From Phycisphaerae bacterium (GTDB lineage Bacteria; Planctomycetota; Phycisphaerae; UBA1845; PWPN01): 8,718 bases of DNA. The notes beneath the pieces are model-generated. The model did not search any database. It saw only the letters and a list, made by a program, of their open reading frames with translations, and had not been told where the DNA came from. The stretch lies in NCBI GenBank assembly GCA_003557125.1, contig PWPN01000307.1:1-8718 (forward strand). Direction: 5' to 3'. Below are positions 1 through 6,986 of the stretch, piece by piece. The stretch's first letter is position 1. Every line of letters begins with the position of its first letter. Position numbers and translations under genes: made by a program.

Positions 1-1
1 C

Positions 2-484
2 GACGCCTCTCACGCCCACGAGGCCACCGAAACGATCTGCCGTCACATCCTGGACAGCGGTTCGGGCAACATCGTCCAGCGTCATACCGCGGAGGTCGCC
101 CTGGCCGGCGCGATGTTGAAAAGCGGTCAGATCACCGATGCCGTGAGCGCTGTCGACAGTCTTTCCCGCAAAGAGCTGCCCGGGCCGCTCCGCGCGCAGG
201 TCGAGTTGCTCGCCCTGTTCCGTGAGGTCACGATGGGGCATCCCGACGAGAGCGTCGCCAAGGCCGACAAGCGGTCCGAGCTGTTTCGCGCGTACCTCGG
301 TACGAAGGCGGGGTTCGGGTACGGGTTGCAGGCGGCTGCATTCGACGCCCTCGGCCAGACCGACCCCGCGCGGCAATGCTGGCACAAAGCGACACTCCTG
401 ATTTCCGTTGAGCGTCTCCTGGACCGCTTCCAGGAGTTGCGACCGATCGCGCAACGTTACCCGGCTGTGGAGCACCCCGTATGA
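2..484 (+). CDS. C-terminal part of a helical-repeat (TPR-like) protein, 5' end outside the window
   Basis: The frame is open from the first bases of the window with no stop, so the true start lies upstream; 160 residues are visible. The sequence is alternating amphipathic helices with TPR-like spacing, for example the stretch GAMLKSGQITDAVSAVDSL and a later GQTDPARQCWHKA. No catalytic motif, signal peptide or membrane segment is seen in this part. The stop codon overlaps the next gene's start as ATGA, so the two are probably translationally coupled. The C-terminal stretch with ELRPIAQRYP and a final PV resembles the end of the next protein (DLQPLAQNWP, then PIV), suggesting the two are diverged paralogues. 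By family analogy it would be a protein-interaction scaffold, but no specific function can be given. Confidence 0.8.
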   Translation, partial: DASHAHEATETICRHILDSGSGNIVQRHTAEVALAGAMLKSGQITDAVSAVDSLSRKELPGPLRAQVELLALFREVTMGHPDESVAKADKRSELFRAYLGTKAGFGYGLQAAAFDALGQTDPARQCWHKATLLISVERLLDRFQELRPIAQRYPAVEHPV

Positions 485-1350
485 GCGCGACGATTCAACC
501 GGTCCTCTCGCGTTTCCGGCGGCAGATGCTGCTGCTCCGTTTCACGCAGATCACGGCGGCGGGCGCTTTCCTGCTCGGCATGGGCGGGATGATGGTCGCG
601 CCGACGGAATGGGCGCGACGCTCGATGTTTCTGGGGCTCCTCGCGCTCGTGACGGCCTGGGTGCTTTTGACGCTGCGCTCGCTGCGCATCATGCGCCAGG
701 TGCATGCCGGCGGTGTGCTGATGAGCATCGGTCGCCTCGACGATGCCGAAGTCTGGCTGCGTCGTGGGATGAGCACCTTTTCGTTGTCGGGCCGCGTCAA
801 GATATTGGCGGGGCAACTGCTGGGGATGGTCCTGCTCCGGCAGGGCGCGTACGGACAGGTGATCGACCTGTGCCGCGCGCTGTTGCGTCAGTGTCGCAAG
901 CGTGGCGGTCGGCTGAGCATCGAGATCCGGATGCTGTTGGCCGACAGCCTGCTGCGGCTGGACCGTCTCGACGAGGCGGGCCAGGTGTTGGCCTCGTTTC
1001 AGGAGGAAACTCTCTGGCTGGAAGCCCGGCAGCGACTGTTGCCGATCACACTCCGTTATGAGCTGGCGACCGACAATCCCCAGGAGGCTGTCCGGGATCT
1101 CAAGGGGAAACTCCGCATCGCGGAACTGCTCGACCCGCCGAACGCAGCTTTCGTCCATGCGATGCTGGCCGAGGCCTGTCGGCGGACAGGCAGAACCGAA
1201 CAGCTGGCGTTCCTGGCCGAACGGGCTGCGCTCTATCACGACCTCCAGCCGCTGGCCCAAAATTGGCCGATCATCGCCCCGATCGTCAGCACGCACCCGG
1301 GCGACGACCCACCGGCTGACGCGGACGTTCCGGACAGACCGACATCCTGA
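481..1350 (+). CDS. Membrane-anchored TPR-like helical-repeat protein
   Basis: This 289-residue protein starts at the ATG that overlaps the preceding stop. Two hydrophobic segments lie near the N-terminus, about residues 21-41 and 47-65. They are joined by a short loop with PTEWARR and followed by an Arg-rich stretch (RSLRIMRQV), which predicts a hairpin with both ends in the cytoplasm. Residues about 78-255 are consecutive amphipathic helix pairs of TPR type, such as MSIGRLDDAEVWLRRGM, LRQGAYGQVIDLCRALL and LLRLDRLDEAGQVLASF. The tail from about residue 270 is Pro/Asp-rich and probably disordered. No enzymatic motif is visible. It probably works with the upstream TPR-like protein as a membrane-bound scaffold, which is an inference from pairing and architecture only. 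Confidence 0.85.
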   Translation: MSATIQPVLSRFRRQMLLLRFTQITAAGAFLLGMGGMMVAPTEWARRSMFLGLLALVTAWVLLTLRSLRIMRQVHAGGVLMSIGRLDDAEVWLRRGMSTFSLSGRVKILAGQLLGMVLLRQGAYGQVIDLCRALLRQCRKRGGRLSIEIRMLLADSLLRLDRLDEAGQVLASFQEETLWLEARQRLLPITLRYELATDNPQEAVRDLKGKLRIAELLDPPNAAFVHAMLAEACRRTGRTEQLAFLAERAALYHDLQPLAQNWPIIAPIVSTHPGDDPPADADVPDRPTS

Positions 1351-1375
1351 TTACCCTGAGCATATTTGACCTGCA

Positions 1376-1398
1376 GCGGGAAAACAGGTTTATCCCGC
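1376..1398 (+). other. Hairpin in the gap before the arsR promoter
   Basis: GCGGGA (1376-1381) pairs with TCCCGC (1393-1398). The inner bases AAAC and GTTT can also pair, leaving one bulged A at 1392. The stem is about 10 bp but no T-run follows, so it is not a classical intrinsic terminator. It lies 26 bases after the TPR gene stop and may mark the 3' end of that transcript. The rest of the gap, 1399-1508, shows nothing else convincing. Confidence 0.35.
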
Positions 1399-1508
1399 CA
1401 ATCTGACAGGAATACTCCCTCGCACGCGTTTGACCGCGCAAGCTGAAGCCCGCGGCTCTTTATCTTCTCACACGACTCCCGTCCCATTTCCCAACAGCGG
1501 TACGCATC

Positions 1509-1537
1509 TTGACATCGCAAGCCAATCTTGGCATTAT
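1509..1537 (+). promoter_or_regulatory. Sigma-70-type promoter of the arsR cluster
   Basis: A perfect -35 box TTGACA (1509-1514) is followed by exactly 17 bases and then CATTAT (1532-1537), a 4/6 match to the -10 consensus. Transcription would start about seven bases downstream, at or next to the A of the arsR ATG at 1544, so the message may be leaderless. In keeping with this, no Shine-Dalgarno sequence precedes that ATG. The spacer holds a small inverted repeat, GCCAA (1521-1525) and TTGGC (1528-1532). Confidence 0.65.
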
Positions 1538-1553
1538 GGCCATATGGCAATAA
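1534..1553. promoter_or_regulatory. Probable ArsR operator: inverted repeat across the -10 box and start codon
   Basis: The half-sites TTATGGCCAT (1534-1543) and ATGGCAATAA (1544-1553) are inverted copies matching at 9 of 10 positions. At the centre is a perfect 10-base palindrome, GCCATATGGC (1539-1548). The element overlaps the end of the -10 hexamer, the predicted transcription start and the first codons of the repressor. A dimeric winged-helix repressor bound here would block RNA polymerase. The sequence shows the symmetry; binding by the adjacent ArsR protein is inferred from position and family habit (autorepression). Confidence 0.6.
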
Positions 1554-1873
1554 CCGAAAAGGATGTCTCCTTCTACGAAGCGCGGGCACGGATCGCCAAG
1601 GCCATGGGCCATCCGAGTCGGCTCATGATCCTGGACGCCCTCCAGCAGGGCGAGCAGTGCGTCTGCGAGTTGACCCGCCTGGTGGGTGCGGACCAGTCCA
1701 CGGTCTCCAAGCACTTGGCTGTCCTCAAGCAGGTCGGCCTCGTCGCGGATCGCCGGGCAGGCGCGATGATCTATTACCGCCCCCGCGTCACGTGCCTGGG
1801 GGGATTCTGGAACTGCATCGAGTCGGTCCTGAAAGAGAACATCAAGGTCCAGACAGCCGCACTCGGTCCGTGA
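1544..1873 (+). CDS. arsR: ArsR/SmtB-family metalloregulatory repressor
   Basis: A 109-residue winged-helix protein, normal for the family. AKAMGHPSRLMILDAL (about residues 19-32) begins the domain. EQCVCEL (37-43) is the ArsR-type metal-sensing motif, with Cys39 and Cys41. DQSTVSKHLAVLKQVGLV (50-67) is the recognition helix region, and the wing follows to IYYRP. A second cysteine pair, Cys84 and Cys91 (CLGGFWNC), lies in the C-terminal helix and could add metal ligands. In family members, binding of As(III), Sb(III) or a soft metal at such cysteines releases the repressor from DNA. I chose the ATG at 1544 over an upstream TTG at 1430 because the longer form would place the promoter inside the gene and adds a tail without family features. 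The permease follows after 62 bases. It probably controls the whole cluster; the true inducer is unknown. Confidence 0.92.
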   Translation: MAITEKDVSFYEARARIAKAMGHPSRLMILDALQQGEQCVCELTRLVGADQSTVSKHLAVLKQVGLVADRRAGAMIYYRPRVTCLGGFWNCIESVLKENIKVQTAALGP

Positions 1874-1935
1874 GGGCGCGGGACGCATCTTCGTGCTATT
1901 CGTGACAACCAGGGCTCATACGGAAGATACCGACC

Positions 1936-3288
1936 GTGATCGACTGGAAACGCGAGTGGAAAAAATTGCTCTTGGGCGTGGTCGTCTTCGCAGCCTGCTT
2001 TGCGATGCCGGTCGATCAGCCGCGGTTCAGCCGGGCGGTCTTCGAATCGCTCGCCCTCACCAAGTGGTACGCGCAGGAACACGTCCTGCTCTGCCTGATA
2101 CCTGCCTTCTTCATCGCCGGTGCGATCGGCGTTTTCGTCAGCCAGGCAGCCGTCATGAAATACCTGGGGCCGACGGCGCCCAAGCCGTTGGCGTACGGCG
2201 TCGCGTCGGTGAGCGGGACGATCCTGGCGGTCTGCTCGTGTACGGTGCTGCCGTTGTTCGCGGGGATCTGGCGGATGGGGGCCGGGCTCGGGCCGGCCAC
2301 AGCCTTCCTCTATTCCGGGCCCGCGATCAACGTGTTGGCCATCATTCTTACGGCCCGGATTCTCGGGGCGGAGATGGGCATTGCCCGGGCGGTCGGGGCG
2401 ATCGTCTTCAGCATCGTCATCGGGCTGATCATGCACCTGATCTACCGCAAGGAAGAGACCGACAAAGCCAACGCAGCCATCGCGATGCCCGAAGCGGAAG
2501 TCGAACGGCCCCTCTGGCAGAACATCCTCTACTTCGGGTCGATGGTCGGCATCCTCGTTTTCGCCAACTGGGGTCGACCGGAAGAGGCTGCCGGATTCTG
2601 GTACGCCGTCTGGTCGAGCAAATGGATTCTGACCGCCCTGTTTGCCGTCGCTTTGGGAGTCATCCTCGTCACATGGTTCGGCCTGGAGGGCTGGAAGGTG
2701 GCCGCGGTCGGTGCGGCTACGTTCGTCGCCTGGCTGGCAGGCACGTTCTGGATCGGCCCGGCGCTGACGCGCGTCGCCGATGCGCACCACCTGCCCTGGG
2801 AAGCGCTGATCCCGTTTGCCGTGGCCGTCATCGGCGTGTCGATCGTTCTGGGCACGCGCAAGGATGCGGCCGGCGAATGGTTCGACCAGACGTGGACGTT
2901 CGCCAAGCAGATTACGCCCTTGCTGTTCATCGGCGTCCTGGTGGCGGGGTTTCTGCTGGGTCGCCCCAGCGAGGAAGGCATGATCCCCAGCGAGTGGGTT
3001 GTACGGCTCGTCGGCGGCAACTCGGTCCGGGCGAACCTGTTCGCGTCGGTGCTCGGTGCGTTCATGTATTTCGCGACGCTCACCGAGGTGCCGATCCTCC
3101 AGGGGCTGATGGGTGCAGGTATGGGCAAGGGGCCGGCGCTCGCGCTGCTATTGGCCGGCCCGGCGTTGAGCCTGCCCAACATGCTCGTCATCCGAAGCAT
3201 CATGGGCACACGTAAGACGATCGTGTTCATCAGCCTCGTCGTGGTCATGGCCACAATCTCGGGGCTGATTTTCGGGGCGCTGCCGTAG
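1936..3288 (+). CDS. ArsP/SO_0444-type (DUF318) membrane permease, probable metal(loid) or organoarsenical exporter
   Basis: A 450-residue polytopic membrane protein. It starts at GTG, with GGAAG nine bases upstream (1922-1926). The signature segment runs from about residue 91 to 136. It contains SGTILAVCSCTVLPLFAG, with Cys100 and Cys102, and then GLGPATAFLYSGPAINVLAI, typical of the DUF318/ArsP-like family. The second half repeats the theme: KQITPLLFIGVLVAGFLLG (about 324-342), FATLTEVPILQGL (379-391) and LLLAGPALSLPNMLVIRSI (404-422). A charged cytoplasmic loop near 171-192 separates the halves. Relatives include ArsP, which exports trivalent organoarsenicals, and SO_0444-like proteins linked to Cu/Zn efflux. 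The CSC motif suits a thiophilic substrate. Being directly behind arsR and ahead of thiol-redox genes supports metal(loid) export, but the substrate cannot be read from sequence. A regulatory or electron-transfer role is a less likely alternative. Confidence 0.9.
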   Translation: MIDWKREWKKLLLGVVVFAACFAMPVDQPRFSRAVFESLALTKWYAQEHVLLCLIPAFFIAGAIGVFVSQAAVMKYLGPTAPKPLAYGVASVSGTILAVCSCTVLPLFAGIWRMGAGLGPATAFLYSGPAINVLAIILTARILGAEMGIARAVGAIVFSIVIGLIMHLIYRKEETDKANAAIAMPEAEVERPLWQNILYFGSMVGILVFANWGRPEEAAGFWYAVWSSKWILTALFAVALGVILVTWFGLEGWKVAAVGAATFVAWLAGTFWIGPALTRVADAHHLPWEALIPFAVAVIGVSIVLGTRKDAAGEWFDQTWTFAKQITPLLFIGVLVAGFLLGRPSEEGMIPSEWVVRLVGGNSVRANLFASVLGAFMYFATLTEVPILQGLMGAGMGKGPALALLLAGPALSLPNMLVIRSIMGTRKTIVFISLVVVMATISGLIFGALP

Positions 3289-3365
3289 AGAAAGGGTATT
3301 GCCGTAAGCCCTCGGCGGATTCGGTGGAATCGACATCGTGTTGTGGATAACAATGGGAGGTCACG

Positions 3366-5900
3366 ATGCCCCTGAAACGCAAACTCTTTTCCGGTACCCG
3401 GATCGCCGTCCTGGCCGGTGGCCTGGTAGGGGTCGTCTGCGGACTTTCGCTCACACTCGGCCAGAGTCAGTCCCTGGCTCAAAGCCCGGTGGAAGTGAGC
3501 CCGTTGACCGGCCGCCCGCGTGGGACCGATATCTGCCCCCCCTTTTTCCTGCGCGACGAGGCGGGGGAGATCATCAACCCCGTCGCGGGCATCAACATCC
3601 ATCAACCCTATTCACCCCGGCAGACTTGCGGCGCCAGCGGATGTCACGATTATGACCTGATCACCGAGGGATACCACTTCACCCAGGGGGCCGGCGAAGA
3701 GCCTACGGAAATACAGAAAAAACGTTTCCTCTGGGCATCGTCGCCGGGCAACTTCGGCGGCAACTGGTGTTCACCGGCACCTCTGTACCGCTACATGTCC
3801 CCCAAGCACAACGATTCGGCGGACACGATGGACCTGACGGCCTTCACCTTCTTCACGTCGGCGTGCGGGGCATGCCACCCTGGCGGCGGACCGGGCGAAT
3901 ACGACAGGGCCGGCCTGCGTTATGACGAATGGATGAGCGACCCAGACAGTGGATTCACGCCCGGCGGCGACAACAAATTCGATGGCGACTATTACAGGGC
4001 TCACTGGAGCGAAACGGGCGTCCTGGAAGCCGACTGCCTGCTGTGCCATAAGCCGCACTACGACTATTCTGAACGACAGAAACAGTTGAGCGACTGGAAC
4101 TTCCGCTGGTCGGCGACTGCCGGCGCGGGGCTCGCGCAGGTGACGGGTTCTGTCAAGGAAGGCCAGACGCCAGAGGTTGTCTACGACCCGGACCGCTTCA
4201 ACCCGGACGGCACGATCGAACCTCAGATGATCCGTTCTCCCCGCAACGAGGCCTGCCTGAGCTGCCACGCTCAGCCGGGCTGGAAGAAACGCGGTGCAAA
4301 TTTCAGTCCCCGAACGGATGTGCACCTCCGCGCCGGGATGCGGTGCGTAGACTGTCACCCGGCCGGTAGCTCGGCGGAAGACCCGCGGATCAACGAGTTT
4401 GAAATGCACCAGATCGGCAAGGGCGACGACCCCGGCGGGCTCGTCCGCAACGACCTCAACAACACCCTGATAACCTGCCAGGACTGCCACGACACCGGGC
4501 GGCTCGGCGCCCCTATAGCCGAGCATCGCGGGCTGCCTCCGCTGCACCTCGATCGCATCGCGTGTGTAGCTTGCCACATCCCCGAACGGCTCGTGATGCC
4601 CATCCAGCTCCAGGCCAGCGACGTGTACAACCCGGCGCCGCGGATCTACTCGCCCGGCAAAAAGCTGTGGACGTTTTACGGCGTCGATGGCCAATGGCGC
4701 AATCACTACGGCTACCTCGAAATGATGGGCTACGACGATAAACCGACCGAACGATTTCGGCCGGTCCTGGCACTCTATGAGGGCAAAATCTACCCGGTAA
4801 ACCGAGTGCATTCCGCATGGCCCGGGATCGAGATCGAAGGGGAAGAGGCCCTCATGCAGCCGCGAATGAGGGACATTCTGGGAATGTGGAACGCCCACCG
4901 CGAAGATCCCACGAAATACCCCTCCCTGGCCCGCATCGAGGACGACAGCGGCGACGGCGTCCCGGAGGTCAACCGCCCCGACGAGATCGACGCCCTCATC
5001 GAGGCTGTGACCCAGAGGCTGGCCGACATCGACTACCCGATGGAGGGCAAACGCGTCGTCTGGGTCTACAACGAGCGGGTGTACAGTTCGGGGACCGAAT
5101 ACCGGCTCTTCGACAAGCGCGACTGGGAGGCCTCGCCGTTCGCCAACGTGCATAAGTACAGCCACGACATCCTGCCGGCCCAGGCAGCGCTCGGTGCGCG
5201 AAGCTGTACGGAATGCCACGCCATGGACGCACCGTTTTTCTTCGCACAGGTCATGGAACGGCCCTTCGATGCGCAGAACGCCCAGCCCGTCATGATCCCC
5301 CAGTACCGCCTGCTGGGCATCTCCCGCACGGCAGCTGTGCTCGGTGCGGTGCGCGAGGAATACGTCAAGCCGGCGCTCTATCTGCTCTGGCTCGTGTTGA
5401 TCGTGCTGTTCATCTCCTGGCTGGTGGGTATCCACGTCGTGGGGGGGACGTCCTTCCTGGCCGGCAGTCCGCTGGGACGCGTGATACCGTGGGCGGTAGC
5501 CGCAGGTCTGATCGTTGCGCTTCTGCCGCTGTTGCTCAACCCCGCCCTGCGCGAATACGGCCTGCCTTCGCGTCTGTGGCTCGATCATCAGCACACGCTC
5601 GTTGCGGCTGCGACCTTCGCCGTCGGCGTGGTCGGGCTGCTCGGACGCGCCCGGCATGGTCGGCGGGACACGACGAGCGGAGTCGCGACCTGGGCGATGG
5701 CGGTCACGCTGGCAGTCGGGATGCTGAGCGGCTCTCTTATGGCACTGGATCTGCCGTTCCTTCGTGAGGTGACCCGGTACGCCTACACGGTTTTCGATGT
5801 GGCCCTGTTGGCCATCGTCGCGGTGGCGATCTTCGTGGAGCTCCGGGCGATCGCCCTGGTCGCGCGCGAGGATCAGCCCGAGGCAGCCCCGGCCCGCTGA
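3366..5900 (+). CDS. Octahaem c-type cytochrome fused to a five-helix membrane domain
   Basis: An 844-residue exported cytochrome with a strong GGGAGGT ribosome site (3355-3361). An N-terminal signal peptide (KRK, then a hydrophobic core at 12-31) probably ends after Ala38. Eight haem-binding motifs follow: one CX4CH at residues 88-94 (CGASGCH) and seven CXXCH at 167, 224, 297, 327, 371, 400 and 614. Many other histidines (for example 79, 104, 213, 320, 348, 394, 447, 482, 596) could be distal ligands. Cys57 and Cys135 lie outside haem motifs. Five membrane helices follow at about 669-691, 705-725, 743-760, 773-793 and 805-829. His690, His741 and His743 in or beside them might serve a quinone site or b-haem. 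A loop at 526-534 (DDSGDGVPE) looks calcium-binding. The haem domain should face the periplasm. It may exchange electrons between the quinone pool and an extracytoplasmic substrate or partner. Octahaem tetrathionate-reductase-type cytochromes are possible relatives, but I cannot confirm this; the substrate is unknown. Confidence 0.9.
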   Translation: MPLKRKLFSGTRIAVLAGGLVGVVCGLSLTLGQSQSLAQSPVEVSPLTGRPRGTDICPPFFLRDEAGEIINPVAGINIHQPYSPRQTCGASGCHDYDLITEGYHFTQGAGEEPTEIQKKRFLWASSPGNFGGNWCSPAPLYRYMSPKHNDSADTMDLTAFTFFTSACGACHPGGGPGEYDRAGLRYDEWMSDPDSGFTPGGDNKFDGDYYRAHWSETGVLEADCLLCHKPHYDYSERQKQLSDWNFRWSATAGAGLAQVTGSVKEGQTPEVVYDPDRFNPDGTIEPQMIRSPRNEACLSCHAQPGWKKRGANFSPRTDVHLRAGMRCVDCHPAGSSAEDPRINEFEMHQIGKGDDPGGLVRNDLNNTLITCQDCHDTGRLGAPIAEHRGLPPLHLDRIACVACHIPERLVMPIQLQASDVYNPAPRIYSPGKKLWTFYGVDGQWRNHYGYLEMMGYDDKPTERFRPVLALYEGKIYPVNRVHSAWPGIEIEGEEALMQPRMRDILGMWNAHREDPTKYPSLARIEDDSGDGVPEVNRPDEIDALIEAVTQRLADIDYPMEGKRVVWVYNERVYSSGTEYRLFDKRDWEASPFANVHKYSHDILPAQAALGARSCTECHAMDAPFFFAQVMERPFDAQNAQPVMIPQYRLLGISRTAAVLGAVREEYVKPALYLLWLVLIVLFISWLVGIHVVGGTSFLAGSPLGRVIPWAVAAGLIVALLPLLLNPALREYGLPSRLWLDHQHTLVAAATFAVGVVGLLGRARHGRRDTTSGVATWAMAVTLAVGMLSGSLMALDLPFLREVTRYAYTVFDVALLAIVAVAIFVELRAIALVAREDQPEAAPAR

Positions 5901-6032
5901 GCAGTATAGACATGAGAGGATCGACCGGCGCCGATGCGACCGAAGCGCCGACCTGATAAAATGGATGGGCTCAAGCAAAGTCAACCCCTCCGGGCCAGGC
6001 GAGTGCCAGGCCGGGCGAAGGAGACGAAAAAG
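5901..6032 (+). other. Short intergenic gap between the cytochrome and the ArsE-like gene
   Basis: This 132-base stretch carries no convincing promoter or terminator. A TAAAAT at 5957-5962 resembles a -10 box but has no -35 partner at normal distance. GGCGC (5928-5932) and GCGCC (5945-5949) form only a weak 5-bp stem. The clearest element is the AAGGAG ribosome site at 6018-6023 for the next gene. Read-through from the cytochrome gene is therefore the simplest assumption. Confidence 0.4.
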
Positions 6033-6275
6033 ATGAAGATCGAGATATTGGGAACCGGCTGTGCCAAGTGCGAGAAGCTGGCTGCCAACGCCAAGGCGGC
6101 GGCCGACAAGCTGGGGATCGAGTACGAATTGTGCAAGGTCCAGGATCTGGAGGAGATCACCCGCAGGGGCGTGCTGTTCACCCCGGCGCTGGTCATCGAC
6201 GGCACCGTCAAGGTGGCCGGCAAACTGGTGAACGTCGATGAGATCACGACGTTATTGAAGAACGAGACGGGTTGA
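6033..6275 (+). CDS. Small cytosolic CXXC thioredoxin-like protein (redox-active disulfide protein 2 / ArsE-like)
   Basis: An 80-residue thioredoxin-fold protein, the normal length for the redox-active disulfide protein 2 type. MKIEILGTGC begins the first strand, and the active-site pair is Cys10-Ala-Lys-Cys13. A third cysteine, Cys34 (YELCKV), precedes the conserved GVLFTPALVIDG block, whose Pro51 is the usual cis-proline, and the C-terminal helix ends in TTLLKNE. No signal peptide or membrane segment is present, so it should act in the cytoplasm. I chose the ATG at 6033 because AAGGAG sits nine bases upstream; an earlier in-frame ATG at 5934 would add only an Arg/Lys-rich tail with no family counterpart. 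Such proteins commonly sit beside ArsP/SO_0444-type permeases, and ArsE of the arsEFG set is of this kind. It may hand electrons to the CcdA-like protein or deliver a thiol-bound metal(loid) to the permease. Confidence 0.88.
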   Translation: MKIEILGTGCAKCEKLAANAKAAADKLGIEYELCKVQDLEEITRRGVLFTPALVIDGTVKVAGKLVNVDEITTLLKNETG

Positions 6276-6287
6276 GATAACGAATTG

Positions 6288-6986
6288 ATGTGCCCCTGCC
6301 ATCCTGACAACGGCGGATTCGCCTACGCGCTGCTTGCAGCGGCCATGGTCCTCGTGAGTGTCAGCTTTTTGCGCCAATACTGGACGACCATGAGTCTGCG
6401 GCTACGTGCAGGGAGCATCCTCGGGCTGATCGTCGTGGTCGGCCTGTTGGGATCCGCGATGCGGCCAAGGGCAGAGCATTCCTCGCACGTCGATCCTGTG
6501 GGCCTGCCTGCAACGGTGGAGCAATCGCTTGCAATGGTGAAGCACGATCGGACAGTCGCGGAAACGCCGATCACGACGAACTCCTCCGACACGGTCACGG
6601 GGATCCATGCGTTGCCAGAAACGGCCGCGGCTGGTTCAAAAGTCATCGCGTACTACTTCCACTGGACCTTGCGATGCCCGGCCTGTCTGACCATCGAGCG
6701 CCTTGCCGAAGAAATCATCGTGCACTATTTCCCCGTGGAGATCGAGGACGCACTGTTAGAGTATCGTGCAATCGATGCCGAGCAGCCGGAGCATCTATAT
6801 TTTATCGACGACTATGAACTCGTGACGCCTTCCCTGATTCTCGTCAAGGTCGAGAACGGCCAGCCGACGCGATGGAAGTTGCTGGACCAGGTGTGGGATC
6901 TGTACGAGGACGAAGCGAGTTTCAGCGGATACATCCAGGCCGAGGTGTCCGACTTCCTCTATGCGGCTCCCTCGGCCGAAGCTTGA
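6288..6986 (+). CDS. arsF: Membrane-anchored CXXC thioredoxin-like protein, ArsF family (copy 1)
   Basis: A 232-residue protein. An N-terminal MCPCHPDNGG, with Cys2, Cys4 and His5, precedes two hydrophobic helices at about 11-28 and 41-58. The Arg-bearing loop between them (R29, R38, R40) suggests both ends face outward. A low-complexity linker of about 60 residues leads to a thioredoxin-like domain from about 118. There, KVIAYYFHWTLRCPAC carries the active pair Cys130 and Cys133, RAID follows at 160-163, and VTPSLILVKVENG holds the cis-proline Pro181. The motif WKLLDQVWDL and the terminal helix match my recollection of the ArsF family (nitrophenyl nitroreductase subunit, from arsEFG). It probably works as an extracytoplasmic thiol reductant fed by the CcdA-like protein. 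The start is ATG 6288; a TTG lies just before it and the ribosome site is weak, so the first residues are less sure. Confidence 0.8.
   Translation: MCPCHPDNGGFAYALLAAAMVLVSVSFLRQYWTTMSLRLRAGSILGLIVVVGLLGSAMRPRAEHSSHVDPVGLPATVEQSLAMVKHDRTVAETPITTNSSDTVTGIHALPETAAAGSKVIAYYFHWTLRCPACLTIERLAEEIIVHYFPVEIEDALLEYRAIDAEQPEHLYFIDDYELVTPSLILVKVENGQPTRWKLLDQVWDLYEDEASFSGYIQAEVSDFLYAAPSAEA

Noticed and set aside
1366..1394. Possible promoter TTGACC, 17 bases, TTTATC
   Set aside because: The -10 matches only 3 of 6 positions and it overlaps the hairpin; the promoter at 1509-1537 is far better.
1430..1543. Upstream TTG start that would extend ArsR by 38 residues
   Set aside because: The extension covers the -35 and -10 boxes and part of the operator, has no ArsR-family features, and the ATG at 1544 gives a normal-length protein.
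1774..3605. Reverse-strand open frames opposite the permease
   Set aside because: They are low-complexity, charged translations antisense to a strongly recognisable membrane protein.
3366..5900. Hydroxylamine oxidoreductase or NrfA-type nitrite reductase
   Set aside because: No CXXCK motif is seen, the haem spacing differs, and the C-terminal five-helix domain does not fit those families.
3771..5984. Long open frame of 737 codons on the reverse strand
   Set aside because: It is antisense to the cytochrome, whose eight haem motifs, signal peptide and ribosome site are clear. The reverse translation is Arg/His/Gly-rich with no recognisable domain, a usual by-product of GC-rich codon use.
5934..6032. 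Longer start for the ArsE-like protein
   Set aside because: It adds 33 mostly basic residues ahead of a domain that normally starts at MKIEILG-like sequence; AAGGAG at 6018-6023 points to the ATG at 6033.
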